DNA of 63,225 nt from Mycolicibacterium pyrenivorans (GTDB lineage Bacteria > Actinomycetota > Actinomycetes > Mycobacteriales > Mycobacteriaceae), in NCBI RefSeq assembly GCF_025821625.1, contig NZ_JACKSH010000151.1, positions 1 through 63,225 on the forward strand, read 5' to 3'. The notes beneath the pieces were generated by a model that saw only the letters and a program-made list of their open reading frames with translations, did not search any database and was not told the origin of the DNA. The stretch's first letter is position 1; each line of letters begins with the position of its first letter. The position numbers and the translations under genes were made by a program. Shown piece after piece: positions 18,672 through 29,074 of this stretch.

Positions 18672-19393
18672 AAATCCGTCCGCAGGTCGCGTACTCGGCT
18701 GCCCCGCAGTCGGGGCCTGCGCATGCTGACGGAGATACCCATGGAGACACCAGGGGCGCGGTCATCCGCTTGCTCCTGGAGTCCGGCCCCATCACCGCGA
18801 GCAGCATCGGTGAGCGTCTCGGACTGTCCGCCGCAGGCGTGCGCAGGCACCTCGATGCCCTCATCGATGCGGGCGACGCCCGGGCCAACGCCGCAGCAGC
18901 GTGGCAGCAGGAGGGGCGGGGCCGTCCCGCCAAGCGCTATCAGCTGACCGCGGCCGGCCGGGCCAAGCTTGAGCACACCTACGACGACCTCGCCTCGGCC
19001 GCGATGCGCCAACTACGGGAGATCGGCGGCGACGACGCCGTCCGGACGTTCGCCCGTAGGCGCATCGACGCCATCCTGGCCGGTGTCGAGCCGGTCGCAG
19101 GAGCGGACGCCGAGGGCGACGTCGAGGCGGCGGCCGACCGGATCGCCGACGCCCTGACCGGCGCCGGGTACGCGACCACCACCACACGGGTGGGCGGGCC
19201 CGTGCACGGCGTCCAGATCTGTCAGCATCACTGTCCGGTGTCGCATGTGGCCGAGGAGTTCCCCGAGCTGTGCGAGGCCGAGCAGCAAGCGATGGCCGAA
19301 GTCCTGGGTACTCACGTTCAACGACTGGCCACCATCGTCAACGGCGACTGTGCCTGCACTACCCATGTCCCGCTGAGTCCGGCCGGTCATTAG
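18668..19393 (+). CDS. sufR: Fe-S cluster-sensing repressor SufR
   Basis: Autorepressor of the suf operon. The 241-residue protein has an N-terminal winged HTH ([31 protein letters not shown], residues 40-70) with a [12 protein letters not shown] wing. Its C-terminal region carries Cys185, Cys189, Cys202, Cys228 and Cys230, the likely ligand set for a [4Fe-4S] cluster. The start chosen is GTG 18668; a longer frame from 18596 would begin inside the promoter. It is the first gene of the suf operon, 68 bp before sufB, and divergent from mptB. Loss of the cluster under iron limitation or oxidative or nitrosative stress would be expected to relieve repression. Confidence 0.93.
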   Translation: MKIRPQVAYSAAPQSGPAHADGDTHGDTRGAVIRLLLESGPITASSIGERLGLSAAGVRRHLDALIDAGDARANAAAAWQQEGRGRPAKRYQLTAAGRAKLEHTYDDLASAAMRQLREIGGDDAVRTFARRRIDAILAGVEPVAGADAEGDVEAAADRIADALTGAGYATTTTRVGGPVHGVQICQHHCPVSHVAEEFPELCEAEQQAMAEVLGTHVQRLATIVNGDCACTTHVPLSPAGH

Positions 19394-19461
19394 ACAGCGC
19401 TACCGCTTCGGCACACAGCCCGCGCCGAAGCCACCGACAAGAGCAAAAGGAGTGCGTCGCA

Positions 19462-20901
19462 ATGACACTCACACCGGAGGTTAAGCCCGAGGCGTTGACC
19501 CAGGAGGAGACGATCGCCTCCCTGGGCAAGTACGGCTACGGCTGGGCTGATTCCGACGTCGCAGGTGCCAGCGCGCAGCGGGGGCTGTCCGAAGCCGTGG
19601 TCCGCGACATCTCGGCCAAGAAGAGCGAGCCCGAGTGGATGCTCGACATCCGCCTGAAGGCGTTGCGCACCTTCGACAAGAAGCCGATGCCGAACTGGGG
19701 CTCCGACCTCGATGGCATCCACTTCGACAACATCAAGTACTTCGTGCGCTCGAGCGAGAAGCAGGCCGCCACCTGGGACGACCTGCCCGCCGACATCAAG
19801 AACACCTACGACAAGCTCGGCATCCCGGAGGCGGAGAAGCAGCGCCTCGTCTCCGGCGTCGCCGCGCAGTACGAGTCGGAGGTCGTCTACCACTCGATCC
19901 GCGAGGACCTCGAGGCGTTGGGCGTGATCTTCCTCGACACCGACACCGCGCTCAAGGAGCACCCCGAGCTGTTCAAGGAGTACTTCGGCACGGTGATCCC
20001 GGCCGGTGACAACAAGTTCTCCGCGCTCAACACCGCGGTGTGGTCCGGCGGCTCGTTCATCTACGTGCCGAAGGGCGTGCACGTCGACATCCCGTTGCAG
20101 GCCTACTTCCGCATCAACACCGAGAACATGGGCCAGTTCGAGCGGACGCTGATCATCGTCGACGAAGACGCCTACGTGCACTACGTCGAAGGCTGCACCG
20201 CGCCCATCTACAAGAGCGACTCGCTGCACTCGGCGGTCGTCGAGATCATCGTCAAGCCCGGTGGGCGCTGCCGCTACACCACCATCCAGAACTGGTCGAA
20301 CAACGTCTACAACCTGGTCACCAAGCGGGCGCGCGCGGAAGCCGGCGCCACCATGGAGTGGGTCGACGGAAACATCGGCTCCAAGGTCACGATGAAGTAC
20401 CCGGCGGTGTGGATGACCGGTGAGCACGCCAGGGGTGAAGTGCTCTCCGTGGCATTCGCCGGCGAAGGGCAACACCAGGACACCGGCGCCAAGATGCTGC
20501 ACCTGGCGCCGAACACGTCGTCCAACATCGTGTCGAAGTCGGTGGCCCGCGGCGGCGGGCGGGCGTCCTACCGTGGCCTGGTTCAGATCAACAAGGGCGC
20601 GCACGGCTCGCGGTCCAGCGTGAAATGCGATGCGCTGCTGGTCGACACGATCAGCCGCTCCGACACCTACCCGTACGTCGACATCCGCGAGGACGACGTC
20701 ACGATGGGGCACGAGGCGACGGTGTCGAAGGTCAGCGCCGACCAGTTGTTCTACCTGATGAGCCGCGGCCTGACAGAGGACGAGGCCATGGCGATGGTGG
20801 TGCGCGGGTTCGTGGAGCCGATCGCCAAGGAGCTGCCCATGGAGTACGCGCTGGAGCTCAACCGGCTGATCGAGCTGCAGATGGAAGGCGCGGTCGGCTA
20901 G
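19462..20901 (+). CDS. sufB: Fe-S assembly scaffold SufB, intein-free
   Basis: SufB is the core of the SufBC2D scaffold on which Fe-S clusters are built. The 479-residue product has the beta-helix core, with [24 protein letters not shown] near residue 270 and [25 protein letters not shown] further on. In M. tuberculosis SufB is interrupted by an intein; here the frame is uninterrupted with normal spacing, so no intein is present. The start is ATG 19462 with AAAAGGAG upstream. Its stop TAG shares one base with the sufD GTG. The C-terminal [26 protein letters not shown] motif is shared with SufD. Confidence 0.97.
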   Translation: MTLTPEVKPEALTQEETIASLGKYGYGWADSDVAGASAQRGLSEAVVRDISAKKSEPEWMLDIRLKALRTFDKKPMPNWGSDLDGIHFDNIKYFVRSSEKQAATWDDLPADIKNTYDKLGIPEAEKQRLVSGVAAQYESEVVYHSIREDLEALGVIFLDTDTALKEHPELFKEYFGTVIPAGDNKFSALNTAVWSGGSFIYVPKGVHVDIPLQAYFRINTENMGQFERTLIIVDEDAYVHYVEGCTAPIYKSDSLHSAVVEIIVKPGGRCRYTTIQNWSNNVYNLVTKRARAEAGATMEWVDGNIGSKVTMKYPAVWMTGEHARGEVLSVAFAGEGQHQDTGAKMLHLAPNTSSNIVSKSVARGGGRASYRGLVQINKGAHGSRSSVKCDALLVDTISRSDTYPYVDIREDDVTMGHEATVSKVSADQLFYLMSRGLTEDEAMAMVVRGFVEPIAKELPMEYALELNRLIELQMEGAVG

Positions 20902-22082
20902 TGGCACTGAACAATCTCACTGAGGCTGCCGAAGGAATCATCAAGAACAAGGGCGAACTCTTCTCCTCGTTCGACGTCGATGCCTTCGAGGTGCCCCGCG
21001 GCCGCGACGAACTGTGGCGGTTCACCCCGCTGAAGCGGCTCCGCGGCCTGCACGACGGCTCCGCGCCCGCGACGGGAAACGCGCACATCGAGGTCGCAGA
21101 ACAGCCCGGTGTTACCGTCGAGACGGTACGCCGTGGCGACAAGCGACTCGGCGAGGGCGGTGCTCCCACCGACCGCGTTGCGGCCCAGGCATTCTCGGCG
21201 TTCAACTCCGCGACCGTGGTGACGGTGGCGCGCGAGACCGAGGTCGCCGAACCCATCCAGATCTCGATCGACGGCCCTGGCGAGGGTGCGGTGGCTTACG
21301 GGCACCTGCAGATCCGCGTCGAGGAACTGGCCAGGGCCATCGTCGTCGTGGACCTCCGCGGCAGCGGAACCTACGCCGACAACGTCGAGATCATCGTCGG
21401 TGACTCCGCCGGCCTGGGGGTCATCTGGATCGCCGACTGGGCCGATGACATGGTGCACGTCAGCGCGCACCACGCTCGTCTCGGCAAGGACGCCGTCCTT
21501 GGGCACGTCAACGTCACCCTCGGCGGCGATGTCGTGCGCACCACGGCAACGGTTCGGTTCACCGGTCCCGGTGGCGACGCCCAGATGCTCGGCACCTACT
21601 TCGCCGACGACGGCCAGCACTTCGAATCGAGGTTGCTGGTCGACCACGCGCAGCCCAACTGCAAGTCGGATGTGTTGTACAATGGTGCGCTGCAAGGTGA
21701 TCCGGATTCGGACAAGCCCGATGCGCACACCGTGTGGATCGGCGACGTGTTGATCCGTGCGGCGGCCACCGGAACCGACACCTTCGAGGTGAACCGCAAC
21801 CTGGTGCTCACCGACGGCGCCCGCGCCGACTCGGTACCCAACCTGGAGATCGAGACCGGTGAGATCGTCGGCGCCGGGCACGCCAGTGCCACCGGGCGTT
21901 TCGACGACGAGCAGCTGTTCTACCTGCGTGCCCGGGGCATCCCGGAGGCGCAGGCCCGCAGGCTGGTGGTGCGCGGCTTCTTCAACGAGATCATCGCCAA
22001 GATCGCCGTGCCCGCCGTGCGTGAGCGCCTCACCGACGCCATCGAAAAAGAGCTGGCCATCACCGAATCGAGAAGCAACTGA
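20901..22082 (+). CDS. sufD: Fe-S assembly protein SufD
   Basis: SufD pairs with SufB in the SufBC2D scaffold and contributes to iron entry. The 393-residue protein has the short alpha-helical N-terminus (WRFTPLKRLRGLHDG), a beta-helix body, and the C-terminal GHASATGRFDDEQLFYLRARGIPEAQARRLVVRGFFNEI motif, which mirrors SufB. The start GTG 20901 overlaps the last base of the sufB stop (TAGTG), implying tight translational coupling. sufC follows after 2 bp. Nothing unusual is seen. Confidence 0.96.
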   Translation: MALNNLTEAAEGIIKNKGELFSSFDVDAFEVPRGRDELWRFTPLKRLRGLHDGSAPATGNAHIEVAEQPGVTVETVRRGDKRLGEGGAPTDRVAAQAFSAFNSATVVTVARETEVAEPIQISIDGPGEGAVAYGHLQIRVEELARAIVVVDLRGSGTYADNVEIIVGDSAGLGVIWIADWADDMVHVSAHHARLGKDAVLGHVNVTLGGDVVRTTATVRFTGPGGDAQMLGTYFADDGQHFESRLLVDHAQPNCKSDVLYNGALQGDPDSDKPDAHTVWIGDVLIRAAATGTDTFEVNRNLVLTDGARADSVPNLEIETGEIVGAGHASATGRFDDEQLFYLRARGIPEAQARRLVVRGFFNEIIAKIAVPAVRERLTDAIEKELAITESRSN

Positions 22083-22084
22083 TC

Positions 22085-24153
<2,069 letters not shown>

Positions 24154-24156
24154 GCC

Positions 24157-24738
24157 GTGCGGCTCGAGCAGATCTACCAGGAAGTGATCCTGGACCACTA
24201 CAAGCATCCGCACCACCGCGGTCTCCGGGAGCCGTACGGCGCGGAGGTCCGGCACGTCAACCCCACGTGCGGGGATGAGATCACGTTGCGGGTGGCGTTG
24301 TCCGACGACGGGGAGACCGTCACCGACATCTCGTACGACGGCCAGGGCTGCTCGATCAGCCAGGCGTCGACGTCGGTGCTGACCGATCAGGTGATCGGTC
24401 AGACCGTCGGCGACGCGCTCAAGACGGTTGCCGCGTTCTCGGAGATGGTGTCGTCACGGGGCAGGATCGAGGGAGACGAGGAGGTGCTCGGCGACGGCAT
24501 CGCGTTCGCCGGCGTCTCGAAATACCCCGCGCGGGTCAAGTGTGCGTTACTGGGCTGGACAGCGTTCAAGGCCGCGCTGGCGCAGGCCAGCGCAGAAGAC
24601 GGAGCGCTGGCGCAGGCCAGCGCAGAAGATGGAGCGCTGGCGCAGGCCAGCGCAGAAGATGGAGCGCTGGCGCAGGCCAGCGCAGAAGATGGAGCGCTGG
24701 CGCGGGCCCGCACATCGGAGAGTCCTGAGGAGAACTGA
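24157..24738 (+). CDS. sufU: Sulfur-transfer protein SufU with a repeated tail
   Basis: Zinc-containing sulfur acceptor for SufS. The 193-residue protein has the zinc-ligand set Cys38-x-Asp40, Cys65 and Cys129 in PTCGDE, GCSISQAS and KCALLGW. The usual SufU fold ends near residue 140. Here it is extended by four and a partial fifth copy of a 10-residue alanine/glutamine/glutamate unit, ALAQASAEDG, encoded by 30-bp tandem repeats. The tail is predicted to be helical or disordered and acidic, well away from the metal site, so function is probably retained. The start is GTG 24157, and the stop overlaps the sufT-like ATG. Confidence 0.95.
   Translation: MRLEQIYQEVILDHYKHPHHRGLREPYGAEVRHVNPTCGDEITLRVALSDDGETVTDISYDGQGCSISQASTSVLTDQVIGQTVGDALKTVAAFSEMVSSRGRIEGDEEVLGDGIAFAGVSKYPARVKCALLGWTAFKAALAQASAEDGALAQASAEDGALAQASAEDGALAQASAEDGALARARTSESPEEN
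24574..24711 (+). repeat. 30-bp in-frame tandem repeat in sufU
   Basis: Four copies at 24574-24603, 24604-24633, 24634-24663 and 24664-24693, plus a degenerate fifth from 24694. Copies 2-4 are identical and copy 1 differs by one C/T change. The unit starts GCGCTGGCGCAGGCC and encodes ten residues, so copy-number change keeps the frame open. It is a VNTR-type locus inside a conserved gene. Confidence 0.95.
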
Positions 24739-25085
24739 TGAGTGATACGGCAGTACCAAACGACGAGCTGCTCGCCGACATCGAGGAGGCGATGCGTGAC
24801 GTCGTCGACCCCGAACTCGGGATCAACGTCGTCGATCTCGGCCTTGTCTACGGCGTTGGTGTCGAGGAGGGCGACGCCGGGCAGGTGGCGCTGATCGACA
24901 TGACCCTCACCTCGGCAGCGTGCCCGTTGACCGACGTCATCGAGGACCAGTCGCGCACCGCGCTGGTCGGCGCCGGACTGGTGAACGAGATCAAGATCAA
25001 CTGGGTGTGGAATCCGCCGTGGGGTCCGGACAAGATCACCGAGGACGGCCGCGAGCAGCTCAGAGCTCTCGGATTCACGGTGTAG
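24738..25085 (+). CDS. sufT: SufT-like DUF59 (MIP18) Fe-S assembly factor
   Basis: A 115-residue DUF59/MIP18-family protein implicated in Fe-S maturation. Signature segments are VVDPELGINVVDLGLVYGV near residue 22 and DMTLTSAACPLTDVIEDQ, with the conserved reactive cysteine, followed by WVWNPPWGPDKIT. Its ATG 24738 shares a base with the sufU stop, placing it as the last gene of the suf operon (Rv1466 equivalent). The 109-bp gap after it contains a strong hairpin at 25150-25167, just before the next gene. Confidence 0.93.
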   Translation: MSDTAVPNDELLADIEEAMRDVVDPELGINVVDLGLVYGVGVEEGDAGQVALIDMTLTSAACPLTDVIEDQSRTALVGAGLVNEIKINWVWNPPWGPDKITEDGREQLRALGFTV

Positions 25086-25149
25086 GTCCGCCGACGCGGG
25101 AATCTCCGTACGGGCGCAGCGACGGCGTGTAACGCTTGCAGTCGATTCC

Positions 25150-25167
25150 GCCACCCCACCGGGTGGC
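25150..25167 (+). promoter_or_regulatory. Hairpin before the flavodoxin-like gene
   Basis: A perfect inverted repeat GCCACCC-CACC-GGGTGGC with 7-bp arms and a 4-base loop. It lies 65 bp after the sufT stop and 14 bp before the AAGGAG site of the next gene. There is no U-rich tract, so a classical terminator is unlikely; it could be a Rho-assisted end of the suf transcript or a leader structure. Confidence 0.5.
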
Positions 25168-25194
25168 CGGAACGGGCCGTAAGGAGTTGCACTC

Positions 25195-25911
25195 GTGAGC
25201 GACGTCGATCTGGACTTCTCAGGCCTTCGGGCGCTGTTCATCAATTGCACGCTCAAGCGCTCCCCGGAGCCGAGCCACACCCAGGGCCTGATCGGAATCA
25301 GCACGGCCATCATGGAGAAGCATGGGGTCGTCGTCGATGTCGTGCGCGCCGTCGACCACGACATCGCCACCGGCGTGTGGCCGGACATGCGCGAGCACGG
25401 CTGGGACACCGACGACTGGCCGGCGATCTTCGACAAGGTGCTCGGCGCCCACATCCTTGTCCTCGCCGGCCCGATCTGGTTGGGCGACAACAGTTCGGTG
25501 ATGAAGAAGGTGCACGAACGGCTGTACGGCGGCTCGCATCTGCTCAATGATGCCGGCCAGTACCTCTATTACGGCCGCGTCGGCGGGTGCCTCATCACCG
25601 GCAACGAAGACGGCGTCAAACACTGTGCGCAGAATGTGCTCTACACGCTCCAGCACATCGGCTACACGATTCCGCCGCAGGCCGACGCCGGCTGGATCGG
25701 CGAGGCGGGGCCGGGGCCGTCCTACCTCGACCCCGGATCGGGCGGCCCTGAGAACGACTTCACCAATCGGAACACGACGTTCATGACCTGGAACCTGATG
25801 CACCTGGCGCGCATGTTGAAGTCAGGGGGAGGGATACCCGCCTACGGCAACATCCGGTCGGGCTGGGATGCGGGCTGTCGCTACGACTTCGCCAATCCCG
25901 AGTACCGCTGA
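25195..25911 (+). CDS. Flavodoxin-fold NAD(P)H-dependent oxidoreductase
   Basis: A 238-residue protein of the NADPH-dependent FMN reductase/flavodoxin-like group. The N-terminal strand ALFINCTLKRSPEPSHT near residue 12 forms the FMN-phosphate loop, and LAGPIWLGDNSSVMKKVHERLYG near 84 matches the second flavin-contact loop. The start GTG 25195 has AAGGAG about 9 bases upstream. The specific substrate is not evident. It begins an accessory stretch between the suf operon and trxA that has no counterpart I recall in M. tuberculosis. Placement next to suf may be coincidental. Confidence 0.8.
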   Translation: MSDVDLDFSGLRALFINCTLKRSPEPSHTQGLIGISTAIMEKHGVVVDVVRAVDHDIATGVWPDMREHGWDTDDWPAIFDKVLGAHILVLAGPIWLGDNSSVMKKVHERLYGGSHLLNDAGQYLYYGRVGGCLITGNEDGVKHCAQNVLYTLQHIGYTIPPQADAGWIGEAGPGPSYLDPGSGGPENDFTNRNTTFMTWNLMHLARMLKSGGGIPAYGNIRSGWDAGCRYDFANPEYR

Positions 25912-25935
25912 CACCCGTGATCGCACAATCGACGT

Positions 25936-26472
25936 GTGGTCACGATTCCCGCGGTGGCGTGGCGAGGCGGCCCTGTGCGCCGCGCGTTGACCATCGGCGG
26001 CAGTGTGGGGCTGTGTCTCGGCGTTCTGGCGTGGCTTGATTCGGGGCTCCCTGTCGTCGGTGCAGTCGTGTTCGCCGTGGCCGGTGGTATCTACGGTCTC
26101 TGGATGTCTCGCCGGATGGCGCGGTTCTGGCCGGAGTCGGCGAGGCTCACCGGTGCCCAACGGATGACGGTGGTTCGCGCCGCCCGATGCGGCCGGGGCA
26201 TCGAGGATGAGTCACTTGCCCAGTCGGTCGTCGACTACGCCCGCGGCCTGCACGCCGCGGCCGAGGCGGCGCGACCGTGGCGGTGGCTTCCTCCCTTGAT
26301 CCTCGTCGTCGCTGTGATCACCGCGATCTGGGACGCGGCGTTCGGGTCGTGGGGCAGCGCCATTGCGTCCGCTCTGTATCTGGTCGCGCTGATCGCGGAG
26401 TTGTTCTGGTGGCCAAAGCGTCAGGCCGCGCTCCTGGCCGGTGCGGACCGGGCAGCGGCCCTGAGTCTTTGA
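25936..26472 (+). CDS. Membrane protein of unknown function
   Basis: A 178-residue protein with two pairs of hydrophobic helices: residues about 16-52 (LTIGGSVGLCLGVLAWL and VVGAVVFAVAGGIYGLWM) and about 115-155 (WLPPLILVVAVITAIW and ALYLVALIAELFWW). Between them lies a soluble loop of about 60 residues rich in charged residues. I do not recognise the family. GTG 25936 is chosen; GTG 25934 is out of frame. It lies 24 bp after the flavodoxin-like gene on the same strand, so cotranscription is plausible. Confidence 0.6.
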   Translation: MVTIPAVAWRGGPVRRALTIGGSVGLCLGVLAWLDSGLPVVGAVVFAVAGGIYGLWMSRRMARFWPESARLTGAQRMTVVRAARCGRGIEDESLAQSVVDYARGLHAAAEAARPWRWLPPLILVVAVITAIWDAAFGSWGSAIASALYLVALIAELFWWPKRQAALLAGADRAAALSL

Positions 26473-26996
26473 CGATTCGGTGTCGGCGCTGCGGGTTCTG
26501 TTCGGCGGGAACGGATCCAGGGCTGCACGGAGCGGCGGGGACCCCACATTTTGCTCGTTCGAAATCCGGCAATTTCGACGCCGACAAGAAGTTCGGCCAT
26601 CTGCGTGCCAAAGCTGTTCGCACACGCGGTCATCAATTGTCGAAGCTCCCACGCTAGCGGATACAGCAAATCAAAGGCCATGCGCTGAAATTGCGATTAT
26701 CGCGTATTAGATTGTTGCTGACCGGTGCGGCGAATAAGCGGGTGCTCGTTCGCTTTTCGGCTTTTTCGACGAAAACAAGCGGGTTCGGCGCGGATTGGTT
26801 AGCGTTTGCTGCATACGCTTCGCTGTCGGGGAGAGGAGCTGGACTCAGGTCGTTCATCACTGCGTCATCACTGATAGTGGCTCCGGGCAGACAGTGGCTC
26901 ACAGCCTTTCCTTCCCATTAATTGTGTTCGCTCCGCGCAGCAGATGATCGGTGCCGAATTCATTCTCGGTATTCCTGCTCATCACCAGCGGAAGAA
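26473..26996. other. 524-bp gene-free region before the GH16 gene
   Basis: No convincing coding frame is present. The second half is visibly more AT-rich than the surrounding sequence, consistent with promoter DNA for the downstream glucanase. The only structure noted is the direct repeat at 26854-26873. Short open frames on both strands lack start context and mycobacterial codon bias. Confidence 0.6.
26854..26873 (+). promoter_or_regulatory. Direct repeat with 11-bp period upstream of GH16
   Basis: TCATCACTG occurs at 26854-26862 and again at 26865-26873, a period of 11 bp (one helical turn). Such spacing is typical of tandem OmpR-type response-regulator sites. It lies about 125 bp before the GH16 start. 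Function is inferred only from the geometry. Confidence 0.4.
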
Positions 26997-28592
26997 ATGG
27001 ATGTAGTGATGGTCAACAGTCGACGAAGTGGCACCCGCGGGACCGGGAGCAAAGGCTGGCTGGCGGGTGGCGTGGTGGCTGCCGGATTGGGTGCAGCGGT
27101 CATCGTTGGTGCCGCGACCGCCGGCGCCAGTCCGGGCGACGCGGATACGGGGTCGTCCACCTCGACGAACCCCAACACCGCGGAATCGGTACGTTCGTCC
27201 CAGACATCCTCGACAAGCGCAGGGCCAGAACCTGACTCGCAAGACGACTCCGCAGACACCGAGGTCGGGGAAACTGCTCAGCTGCCAGACGACGCCGAAG
27301 ACGACGCCGACTCCAGCGACGACGCCGAAGACGACACCGACTCCAGTGACGACACCGACTCCGGCGGCGAGGTCGCTGTCAGGGGCGAGGACGCCGACGT
27401 TCCCGCTGCTGACGAACCCGAGGTCCCCGTCACCACCGCCGACAGCGACACCGACGCCCCGCGTGCCGGTGATGATGACGACATGGTCGAGAAGAGTCCC
27501 GAACCGATTTCGGCGAAACCGCAACGCAGCGTCGAACAGGCAACCGCGGCAGTGACGTTGCGGACGACGACCGCCGTGACCGCCACCGTCGAAACCGATC
27601 CGGTCCTGATCGCCGCGGCGACGAGCACCGATGTGACCGTCGGGTCGATGGTCGTCGACTGGCTGTACTCCATCGGTATCCGCAGCAACAAGATGGGCAC
27701 CGACTTCCTGAACATCCCGGTCTCCAAGTACACGGCAGCTCGGTGGCTGGTCAAGCGCGCCCGCATCTACCGGGATGTGGTGATTCCCCAACCGAGCGAT
27801 CCCAGTGGGCCCTCAGCCCCCGGTCAGGGTCCGTTGCTGTGGGAGACGAACTTCACCGACCTCAACGAGGCACTCACGTACTGGGGTCTGCAGACCGGAC
27901 GGTGGGGTCAGTCTGCGGGGGAGAACCAGTACTACACCGACGGCGACAACGTGTACGTCGACGCCCAAGGCAACCTCGTCATCGAAGCGCGCAGGGACGC
28001 CACCCCGGATGGGCTCGGCACACCTGACAACTACACGTCCGCGCGCGTGGTGACGTTCGGGAAGCAGTCCATCGGCGTGGGCACCCGGGTGGTGGCCCGC
28101 ATCCAGATGCCCGTCACCCAGGGCACGCTGCCGGCGTTCTGGTCCGTCGGCCTGGAACCCGGCCACGAATACGACTGGCCGCGGCAGGGCGAGATCGACA
28201 TTGTCGAGATCCCGGGTATGGGTACCCCCGCGTCACGCAGGTGGTGGACCGGCAACATCCACGGACCCGCGGCCGCCGACAACACCGTCGACGTCAAACT
28301 GCACGGCGTCGACGCAGACCTCGGGGTGGACGTGTCGCAGGGCTTCCACGAGTACGGCATGGACTGGTACGCCGACCGCATCGTCTGGCACGTGGACGGT
28401 GTGGAGGTCGGACGGGTGACCAAGGCCCAGTACGAGGCGCTCGGCGGCGACTGGACCCCCTTCTCGGGCGCCTGGGAGCATTACCTGATCCTCAACGTCG
28501 CCGTCGGCAACCCGTGGACCGGCGATCCCAGCCCGTCGGCGCCGTTCGAGGCGCAGATGAAGGTCGACTGGGTCAAGGCCTACGCGTTGTAG
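26997..28592 (+). CDS. Secreted or surface GH16-family glycoside hydrolase
   Basis: A 531-residue extracytoplasmic enzyme. A basic start and hydrophobic stretch (GWLAGGVVAAGLGAAVIVGAA, about residues 22-42) act as signal peptide or anchor. An acidic, serine-rich linker of about 130 residues with repeated DDAEDD units follows, then a spacer helix region, then a C-terminal GH16 domain from about residue 280. The catalytic motif EIDIVE spans residues 399-404, with the nucleophile and acid/base glutamates in place. Flanking WWTGNIHG and DWYADRIVWHVDG blocks fit endo-beta-1,3-glucanases. Starts ATG 26997 and ATG 27009 are both possible. Substrate is inferred. It is an accessory gene relative to M. 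tuberculosis. Confidence 0.88.
   Translation: MDVVMVNSRRSGTRGTGSKGWLAGGVVAAGLGAAVIVGAATAGASPGDADTGSSTSTNPNTAESVRSSQTSSTSAGPEPDSQDDSADTEVGETAQLPDDAEDDADSSDDAEDDTDSSDDTDSGGEVAVRGEDADVPAADEPEVPVTTADSDTDAPRAGDDDDMVEKSPEPISAKPQRSVEQATAAVTLRTTTAVTATVETDPVLIAAATSTDVTVGSMVVDWLYSIGIRSNKMGTDFLNIPVSKYTAARWLVKRARIYRDVVIPQPSDPSGPSAPGQGPLLWETNFTDLNEALTYWGLQTGRWGQSAGENQYYTDGDNVYVDAQGNLVIEARRDATPDGLGTPDNYTSARVVTFGKQSIGVGTRVVARIQMPVTQGTLPAFWSVGLEPGHEYDWPRQGEIDIVEIPGMGTPASRRWWTGNIHGPAAADNTVDVKLHGVDADLGVDVSQGFHEYGMDWYADRIVWHVDGVEVGRVTKAQYEALGGDWTPFSGAWEHYLILNVAVGNPWTGDPSPSAPFEAQMKVDWVKAYAL
27288..27362 (+). repeat. 30-bp acidic repeat in the GH16 linker
   Basis: Two 30-bp copies (27288-27317 and 27318-27347), differing at only a few third-position or single bases, plus a partial third. 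They encode the DDAEDDxDSS decapeptide. The repeat keeps frame and lengthens the acidic linker. Confidence 0.85.
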
Positions 28593-28670
28593 CGGGCCTC
28601 ATGTGGCGATCCACCGCTCGGCGGGTACATGCTTGGGAACAGAGCAAATCCTCACGACGTTAGGGAAGAC

Positions 28671-29045
28671 GTGGCTACCCAAGACCTCACCGCCGAACAG
28701 TTCAACGACACCATCAACGACAACGAGATCGTGCTTGTCGATTTCTGGGCGTCGTGGTGCGGCCCGTGTAAGCAATTTGCCCCGACCTTCTCCGCGTCGT
28801 CGGAAAAGCACCCCGACGTCGTGTACGCGAAGGTCGATACCGAGGCCGAGCAGCAGTTGGCCGCCGCGGCGGATATCCGCTCCATCCCCACCCTGATGGC
28901 GTTCAAGAAGGGCAAGCTGGTGTTCAACCAGGCCGGTGCGCTTCCGCCTGCGGCGTTGGAGGACCTGGTGCAGAAGGTCAAGGACTTCGACATCGACGCC
29001 GCGGTCGCCGCTCAGGACAACGGTGAGGCGCCCGGCCAGGCGTAG
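28671..29045 (+). CDS. trxA: Thioredoxin
   Basis: A 124-residue classical thioredoxin with the redox motif WASWCGPCK (Cys30, Cys33) and the cis-proline segment IRSIPTLMAF. It reduces protein disulfides in the cytosol. The frame opens upstream at 28629, but GTG 28671 with AGGGA 5 bases upstream is preferred, giving VATQDLTAEQF, close to the N-terminus I recall for Rv1470. The thioredoxin reductase gene that follows in M. tuberculosis (trxB1) is not next to it here; echA12 follows directly. Confidence 0.94.
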   Translation: MATQDLTAEQFNDTINDNEIVLVDFWASWCGPCKQFAPTFSASSEKHPDVVYAKVDTEAEQQLAAAADIRSIPTLMAFKKGKLVFNQAGALPPAALEDLVQKVKDFDIDAAVAAQDNGEAPGQA

Positions 29046-29074
29046 CGCCTGATCGGACGCGCTACCGTGCAGGC

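Noticed and set aside
24574..24711. Possible CRISPR array from regular 30-bp repeats
   Set aside because: Copies are directly contiguous with no spacers, and they lie in frame inside sufU.
25150..25167. Rho-independent terminator of the suf operon
   Set aside because: The stem is strong, but no T-rich tract follows, and it lies close to the next ribosome site.
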